From Nocardioides litoris (GTDB taxonomy: Bacteria; Actinomycetota; Actinomycetes; Propionibacteriales; Nocardioidaceae), in NCBI RefSeq assembly GCF_006346315.1, contig NZ_VDMR01000009.1, forward strand, positions 207,122 to 271,121: 64,000 nucleotides of DNA. Direction: 5' to 3'. The position numbers were made by a program, and so were the translations under genes. Position 1 is the stretch's first letter. Each line of letters starts with the position of its first letter. The notes under the pieces were generated by a model. The model made no database searches and had not been told where the DNA came from. It saw only the letters and a program-made list of their open reading frames with translations. Positions 1-8,800 of this stretch are shown in pieces.

Positions 1-3000
1 AGGGCGAGCTGCTCGCCCCGACCGACGCCTTCACGGTCACCAACGTCTTCTCCACCAACCGGTACGCCGAGATCGGCCTCGCCACCGGCACCCGACCGCT
101 CATCCAGCCGACCGAGGTCGGCGCCGTCGGGTCCGACGCCTACAACGCCCAGCTGGCTGACAACGCCGCCCGGGCCGTCACGCTCGACGACGGCGCCAGC
201 ATCGACTTCCTGCCGACCGGTGGGGGCGACAACCAGGACATTCCGCTCCCGTGGCTGACGCGCGACCGGTCGATCCGGGTAGACGCCAAGGCCACCCTGG
301 TCGCCCCGGTCATCCTCGAGTTCCGCAACAACACCTGGAAGTTCCAGCCGCGCCAGCAGGTCACCGGCGACGGCGCCTCCGTGGCGACCTTCGCCGACAC
401 CCGCGCCGCCGAGGCCGACGGGCCCCGCCCGGTCGGTGGCGACCTCAAGATCGGCACGTTCAACGTGCTCAACTACTTCCCCGTCACCGGCCAGGTCTGG
501 GAGAAGAAGGGCCTCGGCACCTGCACCTACTTCCGCGACCGCGACGACGACCCGGTCGGCGTCAACTCCTGCACCAACAACGGCCCCCGCGGAGCCGCCG
601 AGCTCGGCGACCTCGAGCGCCAGCAGGCCAAGATCGTCAACGCCATCAACCGCATGGACGCCGACGTGGTGAGCCTCGAGGAGATCGAGAACTCCATCAA
701 GGTCGGCGAGACCGACCGCGACGCGGGCGTCCGGCAGCTGGTCGCGGCCCTCAACGCCGCCGCCGGCACCCGTCGGTGGGCCTTCGTGCCGTCCCCGCCG
801 GCCACGGCCCTGCCCCCGCTGGCCTCGCAGGACGTCATCCGCACGGCGTTCATCTACGACCCGGCCGCGGTCAACCCCGTCGGCGCCTCCAAGGTGCTGC
901 TCGGCTCCACGGCGTTCACCAACGCCCGCCAGCCGCTCGCCCAGGCCTTCAAGCCGGTGGGCGCCGGAGCCGACGCGGCGTTCGCCGTGGTGGTCAACCA
1001 CTTCAAGTCCAAGGGCGACAGCACGCCCGTGGCCACGGGAGACAACGCCAACGGCCCGCAGGGTGCCTTCAACGGCGACCGGACCCGCCAGGCCAAGGCC
1101 CTGGCCGACTTCGCCACCGCGTTCGCGGCCGAGCGCTCGGTCGAGGAGGTCTACCTCACCGGCGACTTCAACGCCTACACCGCCGAGGACCCGATGAAGG
1201 TCCTCGCCGACAACGGCTACTCGATCGTGGAGTCCACCGAGCCCGGTGACTACTCCTACAGCTTCAGCGGCCTGTCCGGGTCCCTCGACCACGTCCTGGC
1301 CAACGCGGCCGGCAAGGCCCGGGTGACCGGCGCCGACGTGTGGGAGATCAACGCCAACGAGTCGGTGGCCTACCAGTACAGCCGCCGCAACTACAACGCG
1401 ACGCAGTTCTTCAACGGCTCCGACCCGTTCGCTGCCTCCGACCACAACCCCGAGGTCATCGGCATCGGCGCGCCCACGGGCACGCAGACCGAGATCAACC
1501 TGCTCAACATCAACGACTTCCACGGTCGCATCGACACCAACACCACCGCGTTCGCGACCACCGTCGAGCAGCTGCGGGCCGAGGGTGGCGAGGACAAGAC
1601 CCTGTTCCTCTCCGCCGGTGACAACATCGGGGCGTCGCTGTTCGCCTCCGCGATCGCCGACGACGACCCGACGCTCGACGTGCTCGACGCCCTGGAGCTG
1701 CGGGCCTCCGCGGTCGGCAACCACGAGTTCGACCAGGGGTTCGCCGACCTCCGCGACGACGTCGCCCCCGACGTCGACTTCTCCTACCTCGGTGCCAACG
1801 TCTACCGCGCCGGCACGCAGACGCCGGTGCTCGACGAGTACGACCTGTTCGAGGTCGACGGGACCACGGTCGCGGTCATCGGCGCGGTGACCCAGGAGAC
1901 GCCCTCCCTCGTCTCGCCCGGCGGCATCGAGGGCCTCGAGTTCGGCGACCCCGTGGCCGCGGTCAACCGGGTCGCCGCCCGCCTGAGCGACGGCATCTCC
2001 ACCCGCCAGAACGAGGAGGCCGACGTGATCGTCGCCGAGTACCACGAGGGCGCCGGCGCCGGCATCCCCGACGGTGCGACGCTCGAGCAGGAGGTCGCCG
2101 AGGGCGGCGCGTTCGCCGCGATCGTCAACGACACCTCCGCCCAGGTCGACGCGATCTTCACCGGGCACACCCACAAGCAGTACGCGTGGGACGCCCCGGT
2201 GCCCGGTGAGCCCGGCCGCACCCGTCCCGTCCTGCAGACGGGGTCCTACGGCGAGAACGTCGGCCAGATCAAGCTGACCGTCGACCCCGCCACCGGCGAC
2301 GTCGTGTCCTACACCCAGCGCAACGTCGCCCGGGCGGCGGCCGCCGACCTGACGCTGCCCCGGGTCCAGCAGGTCAAGACCATCGTCGATGCCGCGCTGA
2401 AGAACGCCGAGACCATCGGCAACCAGCCCGTCGGCCGGATCTCCGCCGACATCACCACGGCGTTCTCCGGCAGCACCCGCGACGACCGGGCCGCCGAGTC
2501 CACCCTGGGCGGCTTCGTGGCCAACGCCCTGCGTGACGGTGTCTCGGACTTCGCCGAGCCCGACCTCGGCCTGACCAACCCGGGCGGTCTGCGTGCTGAC
2601 CTGCTGTTCAAGGGCAGCACGGCCAGCAACCCGGCCAACACCGACGGCGTCGTCACCTTCGCCGAGGCCAACGCCGTCCTGCCCTTCAACAACACGGTGG
2701 CCATCGTCGAGCTGACCGGGGCGCAGCTGGAGCAGGTGCTGGAGCAGCAGTGGCAGACCAACGCCGACGGCACCGTGCCCTCGCGTCCCTACCTCCAGCT
2801 GGGTCTGTCCGACAACGTGGCCGTCGTGGCCGACGAGTCCCAGCCGGCCGGGTCGCGCATCGTCTCGGTGCGCATCGACGGCCAGCCGCTCGACCCCGCC
2901 GCGACCTACACGATCTCGACGCTGTCCTTCCTCGCCCAGGGCGGCGACAACTTCCGGGCCTTCACCGGTGGCACCTACACCGACACCGGGCTGCTCGACG

Positions 3001-3725
3001 CGCAGCTGTGGCGCGACTACCTGGCGACCGGGACCGTCGAGGCGCCCCTGCAGCCCGACTTCGCCCGTCAGCAGGTCTTCGCCAGCGGCCTGGGTGCCAC
3101 CCTGCCGGCCGGTGCGACCAGCACCTTCCGGCTCGGGGTCCCGACCGGTGACACCGTCGCACCCATCACCGGCACGACGCTCGACCTGACCTCGCTCGGC
3201 AGCCCGGCCAACACCGAGGTCGTCGCCACCCTGGTCGACGGCGCGACCGAGACGCCCCTGGGCACCTACCCGGTGTCCGCCGGGGTCGCCGAGGTCAGCC
3301 TGACGCTGCCCGCCGGTGCCACGGGGGTGGTGCGCCTGGTCGCCAACCCCAGCCGGACCACGGTGACCGTGCCCGTCGCGACCGCGACGGAGCCCGGCCC
3401 CGGTCCCGGTCCCGGTCCCGACCCCGAGCCGGTCAAGGCGACGCCGTCCGTGGACGTCCGGCACACGCCCGGCAAGGTCGTCGTCGACCGCACCCGACCG
3501 CGGCTCGTGGTGGTGGTCCGAGCGGCGGGCCGCGCCGCGACCGGCTACGTCCGGGTGCAGGCGGCCGGCAAGACCTTCGTCCGACGCCTGACCAACGGGC
3601 GGCTGCAGCTCCGCCTGCCGGCATACCAGAAGGTGGGTCGCAAGCCCGTCGTGGTGACCTACAACGGCAACGCCACCACCAAGGCGTCGCGCACCACGCA
3701 CACGATCCGGGTGGTCCGCCGCTAG
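1..3725 (+). CDS. Secreted ExeM/NucH-like nuclease fused to a 5'-nucleotidase (5' end outside window)
   Basis: The reading frame is open from base 3, so the start lies upstream and only the last 1240 or so residues are seen. The first part ends the typical lead-in of ExeM/NucH extracellular nucleases, then gives an endonuclease/exonuclease/phosphatase domain (KIGTFNVLNYF, LEEIEN, VVNHFKSKG, TGDFNAY, SLDHV, SDHNPE). A 5'-nucleotidase module follows (LLNINDFHGR, GDNIGAS, GNHEFDQG, HTHKQY, then the substrate-binding domain). A Pro-Gly linker (PGPGPGPGPDPEP) leads to a basic Ig-like C-terminal domain. By family it would degrade extracellular DNA and nucleotides to recover phosphate and nucleosides. 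No sortase motif is visible at the C-terminus. The assignment is firm; the exact substrate is inferred. Confidence 0.9.
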   Translation, partial: GELLAPTDAFTVTNVFSTNRYAEIGLATGTRPLIQPTEVGAVGSDAYNAQLADNAARAVTLDDGASIDFLPTGGGDNQDIPLPWLTRDRSIRVDAKATLVAPVILEFRNNTWKFQPRQQVTGDGASVATFADTRAAEADGPRPVGGDLKIGTFNVLNYFPVTGQVWEKKGLGTCTYFRDRDDDPVGVNSCTNNGPRGAAELGDLERQQAKIVNAINRMDADVVSLEEIENSIKVGETDRDAGVRQLVAALNAAAGTRRWAFVPSPPATALPPLASQDVIRTAFIYDPAAVNPVGASKVLLGSTAFTNARQPLAQAFKPVGAGADAAFAVVVNHFKSKGDSTPVATGDNANGPQGAFNGDRTRQAKALADFATAFAAERSVEEVYLTGDFNAYTAEDPMKVLADNGYSIVESTEPGDYSYSFSGLSGSLDHVLANAAGKARVTGADVWEINANESVAYQYSRRNYNATQFFNGSDPFAASDHNPEVIGIGAPTGTQTEINLLNINDFHGRIDTNTTAFATTVEQLRAEGGEDKTLFLSAGDNIGASLFASAIADDDPTLDVLDALELRASAVGNHEFDQGFADLRDDVAPDVDFSYLGANVYRAGTQTPVLDEYDLFEVDGTTVAVIGAVTQETPSLVSPGGIEGLEFGDPVAAVNRVAARLSDGISTRQNEEADVIVAEYHEGAGAGIPDGATLEQEVAEGGAFAAIVNDTSAQVDAIFTGHTHKQYAWDAPVPGEPGRTRPVLQTGSYGENVGQIKLTVDPATGDVVSYTQRNVARAAAADLTLPRVQQVKTIVDAALKNAETIGNQPVGRISADITTAFSGSTRDDRAAESTLGGFVANALRDGVSDFAEPDLGLTNPGGLRADLLFKGSTASNPANTDGVVTFAEANAVLPFNNTVAIVELTGAQLEQVLEQQWQTNADGTVPSRPYLQLGLSDNVAVVADESQPAGSRIVSVRIDGQPLDPAATYTISTLSFLAQGGDNFRAFTGGTYTDTGLLDAQLWRDYLATGTVEAPLQPDFARQQVFASGLGATLPAGATSTFRLGVPTGDTVAPITGTTLDLTSLGSPANTEVVATLVDGATETPLGTYPVSAGVAEVSLTLPAGATGVVRLVANPSRTTVTVPVATATEPGPGPGPGPDPEPVKATPSVDVRHTPGKVVVDRTRPRLVVVVRAAGRAATGYVRVQAAGKTFVRRLTNGRLQLRLPAYQKVGRKPVVVTYNGNATTKASRTTHTIRVVRR

Positions 3726-3742
3726 GACTGCTCGCGTGAGCA

Positions 3743-3777
3743 CAGGAGGCCGGCCCCGGCTCGGGGTCGGCCTCCTG
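3743..3777. terminator. Strong hairpin after the nuclease gene
   Basis: Perfect 10-bp arms CAGGAGGCCG and CGGCCTCCTG, extended by one G-T pair and four more G-C pairs around a 5-nt loop, lie 18 bases after the stop codon. There is no T-run, as is common for actinobacterial terminators. It argues against starting the next gene at the GTG at 3736. Confidence 0.7.
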
Positions 3778-3788
3778 CCGTCTGGTGG

Positions 3789-3794
3789 CAGGAT
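3789..3794 (+). promoter_or_regulatory. -10-like hexamer CAGGAT, leaderless start of pncC
   Basis: CAGGAT stands 7 bases before the GTG at 3802. This spacing is typical of leaderless actinobacterial transcripts, and no Shine-Dalgarno sequence is seen. Confidence 0.4.
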
Positions 3795-3801
3795 CGACGA
3801 C

Positions 3802-4320
3802 GTGCCCCGCCACCACCGCACCACGTCGGGTCGACCCGACCCGTCCCGGGTCCTCGAGGTGCTCGGTGACGCCGGCGCCACCCTCGCCACGGCCGAGTCC
3901 CTCACCGGGGGACGCCTGGCCGCGGCCCTCGCCGCCGTCCCGGGGGCGTCCGCGTCCTTCCGGGGCGGCGTGGTCGCCTACGCCTCCGACCTCAAGGTCA
4001 GCCTCCTCGGGGTGCCCGAGGAGGTCGCGGCCCGCGTCGGTGTCGTCTCCGCGGAGTGCGCTGCGGCGATGGCCGAGGGGGTGCGCACCCTCACCGCGTC
4101 GACGTACGGCGTGGCGACGACCGGCGTGGCCGGCCCGACCGAGCAGGAGGGCAAGCCCGTCGGCACCGTCTTCGTCGCGGTCGCGGGTCCCGGCGGGACC
4201 CGGTCGCTGGCCCTCGAGCTGACGGGGGACCGCGAGGCGGTGGTCGAGCGGACGGTGGGCGAGGCGCTGGGTGCGCTGCTCGCGGCGATCCCCGGCGCGG
4301 AAGAACCGGGCCTCCGGTAG
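3802..4320 (+). CDS. pncC: CinA C-terminal domain protein, nicotinamide-nucleotide amidohydrolase
   Basis: This 172-residue protein matches the stand-alone CinA C-terminal (PncC) family, which deamidates NMN to nicotinate mononucleotide in pyridine-nucleotide recycling. Family signatures are AESLTGGRLAAAL, FRGGVVAYASDLK, VVSAECAAAMAEG and TTGVAGPTEQEGKPVGTVF. GTG 3802 is chosen because the longer alternative at GTG 3736 lies upstream of the preceding terminator hairpin and would add a non-conserved stretch. The gene stands just before clgR, a pairing that is common in actinobacteria. The NAD link is echoed by the pncB-pncA-nrtR operon 10 kb downstream. Confidence 0.85.
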   Translation: MPRHHRTTSGRPDPSRVLEVLGDAGATLATAESLTGGRLAAALAAVPGASASFRGGVVAYASDLKVSLLGVPEEVAARVGVVSAECAAAMAEGVRTLTASTYGVATTGVAGPTEQEGKPVGTVFVAVAGPGGTRSLALELTGDREAVVERTVGEALGALLAAIPGAEEPGLR

Positions 4321-4365
4321 CGTTGGGATCCACGTACCGACGACCGACCGGCCGAGGGAGACGAC

Positions 4366-4686
4366 ATGGTGCTGTTCCGCCGCCTGCTGGGCGACGTCCT
4401 GCGCCGTCACCGGGTCGAGCGCGGCATGACGCTGCGCGAGGTCTCGGCCGAGGCCCGGGTCAGCCTGGGCTACATCTCCGAGATCGAGCGGGGTCAGAAG
4501 GAGGCGTCCTCCGAGCTCCTGGCCTCGCTGTGCAACGCGCTCGACGCCCCGCTGTCCGAGGTGCTGCACGAGGTCGCTGCCGCGGTCGCCGTCGAGGAGG
4601 CCGCCCTCGTCGTGGCGGCCGCCCCGCTGGCCACGCCGATCGGCGTGGCCGCCCGGCCCGAGCCGGTCGTCGCGCCCGCTGCGTGA
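4366..4686 (+). CDS. clgR: ClgR-type XRE transcriptional regulator
   Basis: This 106-residue protein has an N-terminal helix-turn-helix of the XRE type (TLREVSAEARVSLGYISEIE, then RGQKEASSELLASLCNALD). This is nearly diagnostic of ClgR, the activator of clp protease and stress genes in actinobacteria. The C-terminal third is Ala/Val/Pro-rich. In known ClgR proteins the end of the chain controls turnover by Clp protease; this tail ends in APAA, which fits but does not prove such a degron. GGGAG precedes the ATG. It follows pncC by 45 bases, the usual actinobacterial order. Confidence 0.88.
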   Translation: MVLFRRLLGDVLRRHRVERGMTLREVSAEARVSLGYISEIERGQKEASSELLASLCNALDAPLSEVLHEVAAAVAVEEAALVVAAAPLATPIGVAARPEPVVAPAA

Positions 4687-4690
4687 CCTG

Positions 4691-4706
4691 CGTGACCCCG
4701 GTCACG
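4691..4706. promoter_or_regulatory. CRP/GlxR-like palindrome upstream of the secreted protease
   Basis: CGTGACC and GGTCACG arms around CC contain GTGA-N6-TCAC, the core half-sites of CRP/GlxR operators. The site lies about 95 bases before the protease start and just after the clgR stop. It could equally be a weak terminator hairpin for clgR. Confidence 0.4.
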
Positions 4707-4800
4707 GCCCACGTGCCTGGTCCGCCGTAACGGGCTCCCCCCGCCGTCGTTGAGAGCACGACGCCGGCCGCCGGCGTCCTCGCTCCCTCGAGGTGGACCT

Positions 4801-7800
4801 GTGCTCCCTGCTCTCGTGCGTCGCGTCGTCGCGCCCGCTGCCCTCCTGCTCGTCACCGGCGCCGTCCCGGTGGCCGCGGCGGTCTCCGCCCCCGGTGCCC
4901 AGCCCACCGCCGTCGACGTCCCGCCGGTGGTCGCCCTGGCCCAGCCGGTGACCGACCTCGTCCTCGACCCCGCTCGCCGGGCCGTGGCCGCACCGCTGCG
5001 CTACGTCGGCTCGCGGGTCGACACCGCCGCCGTCCTCGACCGACTCGAGACGGCCCCCGACACGGGGGCGGTGCGGGTGTCGCTGCCGGCTCCCGACGGC
5101 AGGTCGGTGCAGTTCGACGTCGCCGAGGACTCCGTCCTGGAGGACGACCTGCAGGCGCGCCACCCCGAGCTGCGCACCTACGCCGGACGGGGCGTCACCG
5201 ACCCGACCGACACCATCCGGTTCTCGGTGACCCCGATGGGCCTGAGCGCGGTGGTGCGCAACGCCGGGCTCGCGCGCACCTGGTACGTCGACCCCGCCTA
5301 CCGTGGTCGGGGCACGACCGCCCACGTGAGCTACCTCGGGCGCGACCTGCCCCGGCCGGCCGCCCTGCGCTTCGACGAGGGCGAGGTCGAGGAGACCCAC
5401 GACGCGCCCGCCCTGGCCGACGGCGCCGCCGCCCGCGCCGGCGAGGCCGTGGTGCAACGCACCTACCGGATGGCGTTCGTGACCACGCCGTCGTACGCCG
5501 CCGACTTCGGCACGGCCAACGTCCTGGCCGAGAAGGTGCGGGTCGTCAACCGCGCCAACGCGATCTACATGGACGACGTCGCGGTGAAGTTCGTGCTGGT
5601 CAACGGCACCGAGCAGCTCAACCTCGACACCGTCGAGAAGGCCACCGGGGCCGACGGCCCCTGCGGCGCCAACCCGTGCTTCGCCGCCGACGAGATCGCC
5701 GCCTGCGGCGGCAACGGCATCGACCGCAACAACTTCGTGGCCGGCCAGATCATCGGCGCCGACGCGTTCGACATCGGGCACCTGGGGTCGGGCGAGGGCA
5801 GCGGCGGGGTCGCCTACCTCGGCGTGGTCGGCGGCGAGAACAAGGCCGGCGGCTGCACCGCGCTCGACGAGCCGCGGGGCGACTTCTACGCCGTGGACTT
5901 CTTCGCCCACGAGGTCGGCCACCAGATGGGCGGCAACCACACCTTCGACGGCCTCAACGGCTCCTGCGTCGCGACCAACCGGCAGTCGACGACCTCCGTC
6001 GAGCCGGGCTCGGGCTCCACCGTCATGGCCTACGCCGGCATCTGCGGCAGCGACGACCTGCAGCCGCACACCGACCCCTACTTCTCCCAGCGCAGCATCG
6101 ACGAGTTCACCGCGGTCACGACCGCTGCGCCCGAGCAGCTCACCGAGCAGCAGGTCGTCAACCTCCGTGGCTTCGACGGCACCGACAGCTTCCAGCTCAC
6201 CTACCTGGGCAAGCCGGCCCAGACCATCACCAACGGGACCACCTACACCGTGGCCGGCCTGGAGGCAGCGCTGCTGCTGCTGACCGGCAAGCCCGCCCAG
6301 GTCACGCCGTACGACGGCGCGCAGGACCTGACGACCGCCGGCTTCACGGTCGACTTCCCCGACACCGCGGCCTACCAGCGCCTGGGGGTGGCGGCGGGCA
6401 CCGGCGGGACGACGGGCTTCACCGGCGTCCTCCAGGACGGCGGCCCGGCCACCAACCAGGGCACGGCGGCCACGGTCGCCAACCGCCGGCCGACCGTGGA
6501 CGCCGGACCCGACAAGGCCGTGCCGATCCTGACGCCCTTCGTGCTCACCGCGACCGGCTCCGACCCCGACGCCGGTGAGACGGCCGGCCTGACCTACCTG
6601 TGGGAGCAGAACGACGAGGGCCCGCTCGGTCTGCCCGTCCTGGGCCTGGGGCCCGGCCAGCCGCTGGTCGGCACCCGGACGCTCGGGCCGCTGTTCCGGG
6701 TGTTTGGCAGCTACGCTGCCGTGAGCGCGACCGACACGCTGCTCTACAGCTCACCCGGCCAGAACCTCGCTCCGGCAGGTGCCCGCAGCCGCTCCTTCCC
6801 GGACCTGGCCCAGGTGGTCGCCGGCACCACGAACGCCGAGGACCCGCTCGGCAGCTGCCCGGCCTACACGGGGGCCCTCGACACGACGGTCCCGCCGGGC
6901 GCGGCACTCGACTGCTACTCCGAGCAGCTGCCGACCGCGCTGTACGCCCTGAACCCGTTGGCGGGCGAGATGAACTTCCGGGTCACCGCTCGTGACGGCA
7001 ACCCGCGCGGTGGCGGCACCGCGCACGACGACCTGACCCTCACCCTCGACCCGACCGTCGGACCCTTCGCCGTCACCTCGCGCGATGCGGCCGGTGCCTC
7101 GGCCCGAGCCCGCGGCACCGAGACAGTGACCTGGGACGTCAACGGCACCGACTCGGCGACCTATGCCACGCAGGTGAGCATCAGCCTCTCGACCGACGGC
7201 GGCAAGACCTTCCCGTTCCCGCTGGCCTCCTCGACCGCCAACGACGGCGAGGCCGAGGTGACCCTGCCCGACGTCAATACCAGCAAGGCCCGCATCCTGG
7301 TCAAGGCGGTCGGCAACTACTTCTACGACACCAGCGACGTCGACTTCACCATCGCCGGGGCCACGCCGCCGGCGGCCACGCCCGCCCCCCGGACCCGGAT
7401 CACCGCCGGGCCCGGGCCGCGGTCCTTCGTGGTCGGCGACCGGGTGTCGTTCCGCGCCGCGTCGAGCCTCGCCGGGTCGACGTTCACGTGCCGGATCGAC
7501 CGTCGCGCTGTGCCGTGCGCCGACGGAGTGGTGGCGCTGTCCGGGCTGCGGGCAGGCACGCACGTGTTCACCGTGGCCGCGACCAGCCCGGCCGGCCGCG
7601 TCGACCCGACGCCCGACCGTCGCGCCTTTGCGGTGGTCGGCGACGAGCGTGCCGCCCGTCGCAGCGCCGGGTGGCGTGCGGTGGCCAAGGACGACGCCTA
7701 CCGCGGCACCCTGCTCACCACGTCGCGGCCGGGCCGCACGCTGACCTTCCGCCTGCAGCGCGCGTCGCGCTTCACCGTGCTGCTGCGGCGTACCCCCACG

Positions 7801-7992
7801 TCGGGGCGGGTCGCGATCGTCCTCGACGGGAAGGTCCTCAAGACCCTCAGCCTCCGGGGCACCGGGACCCGCCGGGCCGACTCCCGCTCGTTCGCCACGC
7901 CCCAGGGCGGGACGGTCGTCGTCAGGTCCCTGGACCGCAAGCGGGTGGACGTCGACGGCTTCGGGACGTTCGTCATCCCGCCGCGCCGCTGA
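4801..7992 (+). CDS. Secreted reprolysin-like zinc metalloprotease
   Basis: This 1063-residue protein starts with a Sec signal peptide (RR, then a long Ala/Leu/Val core ending near AAAVSAP). A propeptide-like region follows, then a metzincin catalytic domain. The zinc motif HEVGHQMGGNH fits HExxHxxGxxH, and the Met-turn STVMAYAGIC follows some 40 residues later, so the M12/reprolysin-like class is well supported. PKD/Ig-like segments occupy the C-terminal half, ending in a basic Ig-like module. GTG 4801 is preferred over TTG 4750 because GAGGTGGA lies just upstream and the signal peptide then starts at residue 1. The last 20 bases overlap the convergent nei gene. It may be under CRP-type control (see 4691-4706). 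Confidence 0.88.
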   Translation: MLPALVRRVVAPAALLLVTGAVPVAAAVSAPGAQPTAVDVPPVVALAQPVTDLVLDPARRAVAAPLRYVGSRVDTAAVLDRLETAPDTGAVRVSLPAPDGRSVQFDVAEDSVLEDDLQARHPELRTYAGRGVTDPTDTIRFSVTPMGLSAVVRNAGLARTWYVDPAYRGRGTTAHVSYLGRDLPRPAALRFDEGEVEETHDAPALADGAAARAGEAVVQRTYRMAFVTTPSYAADFGTANVLAEKVRVVNRANAIYMDDVAVKFVLVNGTEQLNLDTVEKATGADGPCGANPCFAADEIAACGGNGIDRNNFVAGQIIGADAFDIGHLGSGEGSGGVAYLGVVGGENKAGGCTALDEPRGDFYAVDFFAHEVGHQMGGNHTFDGLNGSCVATNRQSTTSVEPGSGSTVMAYAGICGSDDLQPHTDPYFSQRSIDEFTAVTTAAPEQLTEQQVVNLRGFDGTDSFQLTYLGKPAQTITNGTTYTVAGLEAALLLLTGKPAQVTPYDGAQDLTTAGFTVDFPDTAAYQRLGVAAGTGGTTGFTGVLQDGGPATNQGTAATVANRRPTVDAGPDKAVPILTPFVLTATGSDPDAGETAGLTYLWEQNDEGPLGLPVLGLGPGQPLVGTRTLGPLFRVFGSYAAVSATDTLLYSSPGQNLAPAGARSRSFPDLAQVVAGTTNAEDPLGSCPAYTGALDTTVPPGAALDCYSEQLPTALYALNPLAGEMNFRVTARDGNPRGGGTAHDDLTLTLDPTVGPFAVTSRDAAGASARARGTETVTWDVNGTDSATYATQVSISLSTDGGKTFPFPLASSTANDGEAEVTLPDVNTSKARILVKAVGNYFYDTSDVDFTIAGATPPAATPAPRTRITAGPGPRSFVVGDRVSFRAASSLAGSTFTCRIDRRAVPCADGVVALSGLRAGTHVFTVAATSPAGRVDPTPDRRAFAVVGDERAARRSAGWRAVAKDDAYRGTLLTTSRPGRTLTFRLQRASRFTVLLRRTPTSGRVAIVLDGKVLKTLSLRGTGTRRADSRSFATPQGGTVVVRSLDRKRVDVDGFGTFVIPPRR

Positions 7993-8800
7993 CACCTGCG
8001 ACGTCCGCCGGCGCGGGCTGGCAGCGCGGGCACCAGTACGACGCCCGCTCGCGCTCGGCGGGACCCCGCATCGCCACGGCGACCGGGGTGCCGCAGCGGC
8101 GGCAGGGCGAGCGGTCGCGCCGGTAGACCCACATCCGCTCCCGCTCGCGCAGGTCGCCGGTGGTGGACTGCACCGGGCGCTCCTTGTTGAGGTCGAGCAT
8201 CTGCCGAGCCCGACGGACCAGGCGGGGCAGCCCGGTGACCGACCCGACGGGGGCGTGCGGGTGCACCCCGCCGACGAAGCACAGCTCGGCGGCGTACATG
8301 TTGCCGATGCCGGCGAGGTTGCGCTGGTCGAGCAGGGCGTCGATGACCGGCCGGTCGGGGTCGGTGAGCAGTCGCCGCAAGGCCTCCGCCTCGTCCCAGT
8401 CGGGGCCGAGCAGGTCGGGGCCGAGGTGGCCGACCGTCGAGTCCTCCTCGGCCGTGGGCAGCAGCTCGACGATGCCGAGCGAGAAGCCGACCGCCTGCCG
8501 GTCGGCGGTGGCCAGGACCACCCGCGCCTGGTGGGCAGGTCGCGGCCAGCGCTGGCCAGGCCGGAGCACCCGCCAGGCACCCTCCATCTTGAGGTGGGTG
8601 TGCAGGGTCCACCGCTCGCCGTCGAGCTCGACCCGGGTCAGCAGGTGCTTGCCGCGCGACACGGTCTCGACCACGGTCGCGCCCGCCAGGTCGGCCGTGG
8701 CGTGCTGCGGCACGCGCAGGTCACCGGTCTCCAGCCGCCGGCCGCTCAACGAGCGGTCGAGCAGCCGGGCGGCGCGGTAGACGGTGTCACCCTCGGGCAC
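7973..8800 (-). CDS. nei: Fpg/Nei-family DNA glycosylase (endonuclease VIII type, Nei2-like)
   Basis: This 275-residue base-excision repair glycosylase/AP lyase would remove oxidised bases. The N-terminus MPEGDT carries the catalytic Pro2 and Glu3. The helix-two-turn-helix region is LLDQRNLAGIGNMYAAE. A C-terminal zinc finger (CRRC and CPRC) completes the fold. MPEGDT rather than MPELPE marks the Nei rather than the Fpg branch. The start overlaps the end of lhr by 14 bases, the same lhr-nei2 coupling seen in mycobacteria, so the two are likely co-transcribed. It converges on the protease gene with a 20-base overlap. Confidence 0.92.
   Translation of the reverse strand: MPEGDTVYRAARLLDRSLSGRRLETGDLRVPQHATADLAGATVVETVSRGKHLLTRVELDGERWTLHTHLKMEGAWRVLRPGQRWPRPAHQARVVLATADRQAVGFSLGIVELLPTAEEDSTVGHLGPDLLGPDWDEAEALRRLLTDPDRPVIDALLDQRNLAGIGNMYAAELCFVGGVHPHAPVGSVTGLPRLVRRARQMLDLNKERPVQSTTGDLRERERMWVYRRDRSPCRRCGTPVAVAMRGPAERERASYWCPRCQPAPADVAGVSGAAG

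Noticed and set aside
3736..3801. Longer N-terminus for pncC from GTG 3736
   Set aside because: It begins upstream of and runs through the terminator hairpin of the preceding gene and adds non-conserved residues.
4702..6069. Long minus-strand open frame opposite the metalloprotease gene
   Set aside because: It is antisense to a gene with clear motifs; the protein is low-complexity Gly/Val/Arg/His with no family features, as expected from GC-rich codon bias.
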